64,000 bases of DNA from an uncultured bacterium. GTDB taxonomy: Bacteria; Bacillota; Clostridia; Peptostreptococcales; Anaerovoracaceae. Position 1 is the stretch's first letter, and each line of letters opens with the position of its first letter. Position numbers and translations under genes: made by a program. Below the pieces are notes generated by a model. The model was not told the DNA's origin. It searched no databases and saw only the letters and a program-made list of their open reading frames with translations. The stretch spans positions 9,457 to 73,456 of the forward strand of contig CAJMLH010000004.1 in assembly GCA_905214195.1 (NCBI GenBank). The letters are read 5' to 3'. Positions 57,983-64,000 of the stretch are shown here, piece by piece.

Positions 57983-59073
57983 TGAAAAACACCATAGGAA
58001 ACGCCATTACATTAACATTGTTTGGGGAGAGTCACGGCGAGGCTATAGGGGCTGTAATAGATGGGCTTTCGCCGGGAATAAAGATAGAGCGTGAATATAT
58101 AGAAGATAGATTGAGACAGAGAAAGCCATACGGACAAGGAAGTACCAAGAGAAGAGAACCTGATAATGTCGAAATAATAAGCGGTGTGTTCGAGGGTTAT
58201 ACTACAGGAACACCTCTTACGGTGATAATCAAAAATTGCGATATAAAAAGTAAAGATTATGAAAACATAAGCCGAATCGCAAGACCGTCTCATGCAGATT
58301 TGACCGGGTTTTACAAGTACAGAGGATATGAAGATTATCATGGAGGAGGTCATTTTTCGGGCAGAATAACGGCGGCATTGGTGGCTTCGTGCGCTATAAT
58401 AATGAAAGCGCTGGAGGACAAAGGAATATTGATAGGTACTCATATAAAAAGCTGTCACGGTGCAAAAGACAGGGAATTTGAAAATTACGAGAGAGATATA
58501 AGAACTCTTCAAGATAGGATATTTCCCGTATTGGGAAACGGAGAAGCGATTGAAAGAGAAATATTAAAGGCAGCGGAAGACGGAGACAGCGTAGGCGGTA
58601 TACTTGAAACAGCAGTAATAAATATGCCGGTCGGAGTAGGAGAGCCGTGGTTTGACACTATAGAGGGAAACTTGGCTCATGCAGTATTTTCCATTCCCGC
58701 AGTAAAGGGAATAGAATTTGGAGAAGGTTTTGGTATAACCGATATGAGAGGCTCCGAGGCAAATGATCAGATGAAATACGAAAACGGTAAGGTGGTTACG
58801 ATCACTAACAGGAATGGAGGCATAAACGGCGGAATTTCAAATGGGATGCCTATAGTATTCCGTACTGCGGTAAAGCCGACTCCATCCATATATAAAGAGC
58901 AGAATTCCGTGGATTTCAAAGAAGAAAAAGATGCAAAGCTGCTTATAAAAGGTCGTCATGACCCTGCTATAGTACATAGAGCAAGAGCAGTGGTTGATGC
59001 AGTAACTGCATTTGTCATAGCAGATTTTTTAGTATCAAGATACGGAACGGATTTTCTCAGGAGTGAAATATGA
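57982..59073 (+). CDS. aroC: chorismate synthase AroC
   Basis: 363 residues. Converts EPSP to chorismate using reduced FMN. 'GESHGEAIGAVIDGL' at the N-terminus, 'RQRKPYGQGSTKRREPDNV', 'SRIARPSHADLTGFYKY', 'GGGHFSGRITAALVA' and 'KGRHDPAIVHRARAV' are family signatures. ATG 57982 follows TGGAGG; the GTG at 57979 is an alternative. Overlaps aroE-aroK by 4 nt. Confidence 0.97.
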   Translation: MKNTIGNAITLTLFGESHGEAIGAVIDGLSPGIKIEREYIEDRLRQRKPYGQGSTKRREPDNVEIISGVFEGYTTGTPLTVIIKNCDIKSKDYENISRIARPSHADLTGFYKYRGYEDYHGGGHFSGRITAALVASCAIIMKALEDKGILIGTHIKSCHGAKDREFENYERDIRTLQDRIFPVLGNGEAIEREILKAAEDGDSVGGILETAVINMPVGVGEPWFDTIEGNLAHAVFSIPAVKGIEFGEGFGITDMRGSEANDQMKYENGKVVTITNRNGGINGGISNGMPIVFRTAVKPTPSIYKEQNSVDFKEEKDAKLLIKGRHDPAIVHRARAVVDAVTAFVIADFLVSRYGTDFLRSEI

Positions 59074-60323
59074 TAGAATACGGACTCATAGGTGAAAAGC
59101 TAAGACACAGCTTTTCCAAGGAAATACACCGATACATAGGAAGATATGATTACAGGCTTATGGAAATACCTCCGTCAGAGCTTAGAACTTTTCTTACAGA
59201 AAAAAAGTTTAAGGCTGTAAATGTGACAATACCGTATAAACATCAAGTAATTCCGTTTTTAGATGAAATTTCTCAGGCAGCAAAGGCGATAGGGGCAGTG
59301 AACTGTATCAGGAATGATGATGGCAGGCTTATAGGTCATAATACGGATTTTGACGGTTTATCAGCACTTCTGAAGAGAACTTGCAAAGAACCTGCCGGAA
59401 AGAAGATTTTGATTCTTGGTACGGGAGGAACAAGTGATACTGCATGTGCAGTGTGCAAAAATGCCAATGCAGGAGAAATAATTAAAGTAAGTAGGAACAA
59501 AGTCGGGCAATCTTCCGGTATAGAAACGGTTACTTACGAAGAGGCTGTAAAGCACCATTCAGATATTGAAATAATAATCAATACCACGCCTTGCGGAATG
59601 TATCCGGATGTTTTTTCAAAACCTGTTGATATATCACGGTTTGGACAGCTGAAAGCCGTAGTTGATGTTATATATAATCCTCTCAGAACAATGCTTGTTG
59701 CTCAGGCAAAAGAACTGGGGATAGCAGCAGAGGGCGGACTTTATATGCTAGTGGCTCAGGCAGTAAAAGCATCTGAATTTTTTCTTTCGACAAAATATGA
59801 TGACAGCCTTATTGATGAAATATATGAGAAAGTCCATGGGCAAAAGACAAACATAGTGCTTACGGGAATGCCCGCATCCGGGAAGAGCACCATAGGTGCT
59901 GTTTTGGCGGAAACATTGGGCAGAGAGCTGATAGATACAGATGAACTTATAGAAAAGAACCAATCAATGAGCATAAGTGAAATATTTGAAAAATACGGGG
60001 AAGAGTATTTCAGGGATGCAGAAAGCGAAGCGATTAAAGAAGTGTCATCAAGAAACGGTATAGTTATAGCAACGGGCGGCGGAGCAATCTTAAGGCAAGA
60101 AAATATAGATAACTTGAAGTTAAACGGTACGGTATGCTTTATAGACAGGGATCCAAAAGACTTAGTTCCGACAAAAGACAGGCCTACGGCATTTAACGGA
60201 ACTGAGATGGAAAAACGATACAAGGAAAGATACGGTATCTATGTATCTACAGCAGAGCATATTGTGAAAAATGATTCTTCGGCAGAAGATGCCGCAAAAA
60301 AAATAATGGAGATTTTAAAATGA
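59070..60323 (+). CDS. fused shikimate dehydrogenase - shikimate kinase
   Basis: 417 residues. Residues 1 to about 255 are AroE: 'YGLIGEKLRHSFSKEIHRYI' (shikimate-binding SxS), 'NVTIPYKHQVIPFL' with the catalytic Lys, 'NTDFDGL' and 'ILGTGGTSDTACAV'. Residues about 262-417 are AroK: the P-loop 'LTGMPASGKSTIGAVLA', 'IDTDELIEKN', 'GEEYFRDAE', 'ATGGGAI' and 'TKDRPTAF'. The two halves catalyse successive steps (dehydroshikimate to shikimate to shikimate-3-phosphate). The order in the operon (B, C, E-K, Q, A) covers the shikimate pathway steps between DAHP and chorismate. Confidence 0.95.
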   Translation: MIEYGLIGEKLRHSFSKEIHRYIGRYDYRLMEIPPSELRTFLTEKKFKAVNVTIPYKHQVIPFLDEISQAAKAIGAVNCIRNDDGRLIGHNTDFDGLSALLKRTCKEPAGKKILILGTGGTSDTACAVCKNANAGEIIKVSRNKVGQSSGIETVTYEEAVKHHSDIEIIINTTPCGMYPDVFSKPVDISRFGQLKAVVDVIYNPLRTMLVAQAKELGIAAEGGLYMLVAQAVKASEFFLSTKYDDSLIDEIYEKVHGQKTNIVLTGMPASGKSTIGAVLAETLGRELIDTDELIEKNQSMSISEIFEKYGEEYFRDAESEAIKEVSSRNGIVIATGGGAILRQENIDNLKLNGTVCFIDRDPKDLVPTKDRPTAFNGTEMEKRYKERYGIYVSTAEHIVKNDSSAEDAAKKIMEILK

Positions 60324-60778
60324 AATTTGTCATAATAAACGGTCCCAATTTAAACATGCTTGGGGTGAGAGAGCCGGATAAATACGGAAACGAAACTTAT
60401 GAGCAGGTTATCTGCAAGATAAGACGGCATTGTGAAAAAAATGGTATAGACGCCGAATTCTATCAATCAAACCACGAGGGTGATTTGGTGGACAGGATAC
60501 AGAAAGCATACTATGACAGAGCTGACGGTATAGTCATAAATCCGGGTGCCTATACTCATACAAGCATAGCTCTCCTTGACGCTCTCAAAAGCGTTTCCAT
60601 ACCGACAGCAGAAGTACATATATCAGATTTGTCTGTAAGGGAAGATTTCAGGCAGATAAGTTATATAAGGCAGGCATGTTGTTTTACTGTAGCAGGCTTT
60701 GGCACAGATGGGTATATAAAGGCGATAGACTATTTGAAAAATCATATTTTGGGAGATGATGTCGGAGGGGGCAAATGA
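60320..60778 (+). CDS. aroQ: type II 3-dehydroquinate dehydratase AroQ
   Basis: 152 residues, type II fold. 'IINGPNLNMLGVREPDKYG' with the catalytic-loop Arg and Tyr, 'YQSNHEGDLVDRIQKAYY', 'GIVINPGAYTHTSIALLDAL' and 'PTAEVHISDLSVREDFRQIS' are complete. Overlaps both neighbours by 4 nt (ATGA). Confidence 0.97.
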   Translation: MKFVIINGPNLNMLGVREPDKYGNETYEQVICKIRRHCEKNGIDAEFYQSNHEGDLVDRIQKAYYDRADGIVINPGAYTHTSIALLDALKSVSIPTAEVHISDLSVREDFRQISYIRQACCFTVAGFGTDGYIKAIDYLKNHILGDDVGGGK

Positions 60779-61989
60779 AAGTAAAGATAAACAAAGGTAA
60801 GGCAAAAGGTTTTGTAAAAGCTCCGCCGTCTAAAAGCATGGCCCACAGACTTCTCATATGTGCCGGACTTTCTGAAAAAGAGTGTGTGGTACATGGCATA
60901 TCAGAATCTGAAGATGTGCTTGCTACTCTTGATTGCCTTACGACAATAGGGGTTAAATGGCAAAGAAAAGAAGACACAATAACAGTGCAGGGTGTGGATA
61001 TAACTAAAATCTCAGCAGAAAGTATATTAAATTGCAGAGAGAGCGGAAGCACCTTAAGATTTTTTGTTCCTATCTGTCTTGTATCAGGCGCCAATGCAGT
61101 ACTTTCGGGAAGCGAAAGACTTATGGAAAGACCAATGGGAATATATGAGAATCTATGTAAAGAAAAAGGAATGATTTTTTCAAAGGATAAAACTACGCTT
61201 ATGGTTAAAGGACCTCTCAAACCGGGCAACTTTAAGATGGCAGGAAATGTGTCAAGCCAGTTTATAAGCGGATTACTGTTTGTTCTTCCTCTTCTTTCAA
61301 AGGACAGCACTCTAACTATTACGCCGCCTATAGAAAGCAGATCGTATATAGATATGACCATGGCTGCTTTGGCACAATTTGGAGTTGAAACTGTATGGCA
61401 GGATGAAAACACAATATATATTAAAGGAAATCAAAAATACAGTGCAGATGAAGCATATGTAGAGGGAGATTATTCAAACGCAGCTTTTTTTGAAGCATTG
61501 AATGTTTTGGGAGGAAATGTTCAAATAGGAAATCTTTCACCAAGCAGTATTCAGGGTGACAGAGTTTACTCTAAAATGTTTGAACAATTAAAGGAAGGAA
61601 CACCGATTTTGAATATCTCAGGTTGTCCTGATTTGGGGCCGATATTATTTGCAGTTTCGGCTGCCGTAAACGGCGGAGTTTTTTCCGGAACCAGTCGGCT
61701 TAAAATCAAGGAAAGCGACAGAGGACAAGTTATGGCGGAGGAACTGAAAAAATTTGGAGTTTCAGCTTCTTTATACGATGATGAAATAATAATTTATCCT
61801 ACAAAATTTGAATGCCCCAAGGAAGCTCTTTATGGACATAATGACCACAGAATAGTTATGTCAGAAGCGGTGCTTCTTACATTGACCGGCGGAATTATAG
61901 ATGGGGCGGAGGCTGTTATAAAGAGCTTTCCGGACTTTTTTGAGAAGCTTGCTTCTCTTGGAATTGAGGTGGAAAAAATTGAAGATTGA
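60775..61989 (+). CDS. aroA: EPSP synthase AroA
   Basis: 404 residues. 'KAPPSKSMAHRLLICAGLS' at the N-terminus, 'NCRESGSTLRFFVPICL', 'ERPMGIYENLC', 'SSQFISGLLFVLPLL', 'VEGDYSNAAFF', 'RLKIKESDRGQVMAEEL' and 'GHNDHRIVMSEAV' are conserved. It joins shikimate-3-phosphate and PEP. The length is slightly below the E. coli enzyme. Its end overlaps tyrA by 11 nt. Confidence 0.96.
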   Translation: MKVKINKGKAKGFVKAPPSKSMAHRLLICAGLSEKECVVHGISESEDVLATLDCLTTIGVKWQRKEDTITVQGVDITKISAESILNCRESGSTLRFFVPICLVSGANAVLSGSERLMERPMGIYENLCKEKGMIFSKDKTTLMVKGPLKPGNFKMAGNVSSQFISGLLFVLPLLSKDSTLTITPPIESRSYIDMTMAALAQFGVETVWQDENTIYIKGNQKYSADEAYVEGDYSNAAFFEALNVLGGNVQIGNLSPSSIQGDRVYSKMFEQLKEGTPILNISGCPDLGPILFAVSAAVNGGVFSGTSRLKIKESDRGQVMAEELKKFGVSASLYDDEIIIYPTKFECPKEALYGHNDHRIVMSEAVLLTLTGGIIDGAEAVIKSFPDFFEKLASLGIEVEKIED

Positions 61990-62854
61990 TAAAAATACCA
62001 ATATACTCATAATCGGTTTAGGCATAATAGGAGGAAGTTATGCGAGGGGATTTTCAAAAGCAGGTTATAAGGTGAATGCCATAGATACAGACCATGACGC
62101 TATAGAATTTGCTCTTAAAAACAATATAATAGCTAAAGGAGTATCTAAACCTGACAGGAGCATGATAGAGTCCGCAGACTTTCTTATATTTGCTTTGTAT
62201 CCTCATATATTCAGAGAATGGATAGAGAAAAATCAATGGTATCTAAAAAGTGGTACAGTGCTTACAGATGTAACGGGTGTAAAGGGATGTATTGTAAGAG
62301 ATGTACAAAATATATTGAGAGATGATTGTGAATATATAGCGGCACATCCTATGGCAGGGTGCGAAAGACTTGGCATACAGCATAGCGATGAAAAGATATT
62401 CTATGATGCTAACTATATAATCGTTCCTACTGAAAAAAATACGAAAGAAGCTGTGGAAGCATGCAGACAGGTGGGTGAAATACTTAAATTTGCAAGAATA
62501 TCTTATCTTTCTCCGGAAGAACATGACGAAATGATAGGTTTTGTTTCACAGCTTACTCATTGTATAGCCATGTCTCTGATGACATGTAATCATACGGAAA
62601 AACTTGAGGATTATACAGGAGATTCTTTCAGAGACCTTACAAGAATAGCACGAATAGATGAAACTCTGTGGAGCGAGCTGTTTTTACTGAATAAAGATGC
62701 CCTTTTACATCAGATGAAACTGTTCACAATGGAAATATCAAAATTGGAACGAATGTTGATGGAAGCAGATAAAGAGGGAATAAAAGATATGATGAAGCGC
62801 TCAACAGCAAGGAGAAAATTATTTGACAAGGAAAAACAGGAGGAAAACATATGA
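61979..62854 (+). CDS. tyrA: prephenate dehydrogenase TyrA
   Basis: 291 residues. NAD+-binding 'ILIIGLGIIGGSYARGFSKA', 'LTDVTGVKGCIVR', 'YIAAHPMAGCERLGIQ', 'SYLSPEEHDEMIGFVSQLTH' and 'SFRDLTRIARIDETLWSELF' match the family. It makes 4-hydroxyphenylpyruvate for tyrosine. No ACT domain, unlike the Bacillus enzyme. A TTG start at 61979 is preferred, because GAGGTGG ends 6 nt upstream and the conserved region begins shortly after. The alternative ATG 61940 lies inside aroA without a ribosome site. Confidence 0.93.
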   Translation: MKIDKNTNILIIGLGIIGGSYARGFSKAGYKVNAIDTDHDAIEFALKNNIIAKGVSKPDRSMIESADFLIFALYPHIFREWIEKNQWYLKSGTVLTDVTGVKGCIVRDVQNILRDDCEYIAAHPMAGCERLGIQHSDEKIFYDANYIIVPTEKNTKEAVEACRQVGEILKFARISYLSPEEHDEMIGFVSQLTHCIAMSLMTCNHTEKLEDYTGDSFRDLTRIARIDETLWSELFLLNKDALLHQMKLFTMEISKLERMLMEADKEGIKDMMKRSTARRKLFDKEKQEENI

Positions 62855-63879
62855 ATATGGAATTCAGGCGTAAACTGCCAATCCCTAAAGATATAAAAGA
62901 AATGTTTCCCATAAATGAGAGATATGCAAAACTTCGTGAAGAAAAAGTAAAAGAAATCGAAGATATACTGGCAGGTCGCTCAGACAAATTTTTACTGCTT
63001 GTGGGACCATGCTCAGCCGATAATGAAGAAGCCGTGCTTGACTATCTTGTGCGACTTAGGAAAGCACAGGATGAGGTTAAGGAGAAAATCTGCATAATTC
63101 CGAGAGTGTATACAAATAAGCCGAGAACTACCGGAATGGGGTACAAGGGGATGCTTCATCAACCGGATCCAAGCAGGAATGAAGATATGTTAAGGGGTAT
63201 AGTAACCGTAAGAGAGATGTACATAAGGGCAATGAACGAAACAGAGTTTTTCTGTGCAGACGAGATGCTTTATCCTGAAAATTACAGATATTTAAGTGAT
63301 CTTTTATCTTATGTGGCAGTGGGAGCAAGATCGGTTGAAAACCAGTTTCACCGACTGACTTCCAGCGGACTGGATATTCCTGTAGGCATGAAAAACCCTA
63401 CCAGCGGAGATCTTTCTGTTATGATAAATGCAATAACGGCGGCTCAAAGTTCTCATATGTTTATATACAGAAACTGGGAAGTAGTAAGTAAGGGGAACCC
63501 TTATGCTCATGTTATTCTCAGAGGACACACAAATAAGAGAGGACAGTCGATACCAAATTATCATTATGAAGACCTTAAAACAGTATATGATATGTACAGT
63601 AAAACTGAACTTTTGAATCCGGCAGTGATAATCGATGCCAATCATGCCAATTCAGGCAAGCAGTATCTGGAACAGATAAGGATATCAAGGGAAGTGCTTC
63701 AGTCGAAGAAGCTTAATGAGGATATAGATAAAATGGTAAAAGGGCTTATGATAGAAAGCTATATAGAGGATGGCTGTCAGTCTGTAAATGGTAATACTTA
63801 CGGACAGTCTATAACAGATCCTTGCCTGGGATGGGAAAAGACAGAAAAGTTGATATATGAAATGGCTGAAAGCCTGTGA
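62851..63879 (+). CDS. 3-deoxy-7-phosphoheptulonate (DAHP) synthase, AroG type
   Basis: 342 residues, class I-alpha (AroF/G/H-like). 'LLLVGPCSADNEEAVLDYL', 'IPRVYTNKPRTTGMGYKG', 'MYIRAMNETEFFCADEMLYP', 'VGARSVENQFHRLTSSGLD', 'ILRGHTNKRGQSIPNYHYED' and 'IDANHANSGKQY' are all family motifs. It condenses PEP and erythrose-4-phosphate, the first committed step. Its place at the end of the operon is notable. AGGAGG lies 7 nt before ATG 62851. It overlaps tyrA by 4 nt. Confidence 0.95.
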   Translation: MNMEFRRKLPIPKDIKEMFPINERYAKLREEKVKEIEDILAGRSDKFLLLVGPCSADNEEAVLDYLVRLRKAQDEVKEKICIIPRVYTNKPRTTGMGYKGMLHQPDPSRNEDMLRGIVTVREMYIRAMNETEFFCADEMLYPENYRYLSDLLSYVAVGARSVENQFHRLTSSGLDIPVGMKNPTSGDLSVMINAITAAQSSHMFIYRNWEVVSKGNPYAHVILRGHTNKRGQSIPNYHYEDLKTVYDMYSKTELLNPAVIIDANHANSGKQYLEQIRISREVLQSKKLNEDIDKMVKGLMIESYIEDGCQSVNGNTYGQSITDPCLGWEKTEKLIYEMAESL

Positions 63880-63923
63880 TAAAAAAAGAAATTTTATGTT
63901 TAGTATTTGACTTGAAAAAGTAA

Positions 63924-63948
63924 GAGGCATGACTTTTGATCATGCCTC
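63924..63948 (+). other. stable hairpin downstream of the aro operon
   Basis: GAGGCATGA (63924-63932) / TCATGCCTC (63940-63948), 9 bp with a 7-nt loop, no T-tail. It may protect the 3' end or precede the true terminator. Confidence 0.6.
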
Positions 63949-63959
63949 AGACTGTAGAC

Positions 63960-63997
63960 AAAAGCCCGGCTCACCATAAGAGTGAGTCTGGGTTTTT
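63960..63997 (+). terminator. intrinsic terminator of the aro operon
   Basis: AAAAGCCC...CTCAC (63960-63974) pairs with GTGAG...GGGTTTTT (63982-63997) around a small internal loop, ending in five Ts. Confidence 0.75.
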
Positions 63998-64000
63998 CTA

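Overview
The window is about 40% GC, densely coding, and reads as a chromosome segment of a strictly anaerobic Clostridia-class Bacillota. The evidence is a pyruvate:ferredoxin oxidoreductase with NfnAB, the oxygen-independent cobalamin pathway (CbiD, CbiG), sporulation-lineage genes (spoVG, spoVT, spoVB-like), near-consensus sigma-A promoters and strong AGGAGG ribosome sites. A relative of the Peptostreptococcales/Family XIII group is plausible, but the species cannot be fixed from this sequence.

Layout. (1) 1-4122: 3' part of a fused ABC ATPase-permease, rlmN, a small P-loop protein and a CoA-type Nudix hydrolase. (2) 4119-11484: a redox operon with a near-perfect promoter and a 200-nt structured leader. 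It encodes a tandemly duplicated RnfB-like polyferredoxin, PFOR, and the two subunits of an NfnAB-type transhydrogenase, linking pyruvate oxidation to ferredoxin and NADPH. (3) 11485-16508: a surface-protein cluster. It starts at a promoter whose -35/-10 spacer contains a G8 tract, then encodes an LPxTG-like anchored protein and three SipW/TasA-type exported proteins, two with beta-helix-like tails. The last gene has a one-base frameshift. (4) 16839-17512: a DUF3793 gene behind a promoter with a perfect 16-bp palindrome.

(5) 17533-29888: a cobalamin riboswitch followed by an eleven-gene corrin-ring operon (cbiB, cobD-like, cbiD, L, F, G, H, a J-E-T triple fusion, A, P, C). (6) 29951-35975: a second cobalamin riboswitch followed by two exported surface proteins sharing a repeated domain with an invariant Cys, then a BtuF/BtuC/BtuD-like transporter. 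I read this as a surface-to-membrane corrinoid capture system, and it is the best candidate for something undescribed. (7) 36017-39876: a BFD-type [2Fe-2S] protein on the minus strand, two G3E GTPases (one with a duplicated His/Cys-rich metal arm) and pyruvate kinase.

(8) 40426-54338: the conserved Bacillota block purR-spoVG / (murC) / glmU position / prs / pth / mfd / spoVT / (amidohydrolase) / spoVB-like / mazG / hup / rqcP. At the glmU position only the acetyltransferase half is present. (9) 54606-63879: a small membrane protein, a TetR regulator, and a divergent tightly overlapping aromatic amino-acid operon (pheA, aroB, aroC, aroE-aroK fusion, aroQ, aroA, tyrA, aroF/G-type). Matching 15-bp palindromes overlap both divergent start sites. 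No rRNA, tRNA, CRISPR array or intact transposase was seen. Four longer gene-free stretches (11485-11956, 16509-16838, 39877-40425, 54339-54605) carry short dispersed or inverted repeats or nothing recognisable.
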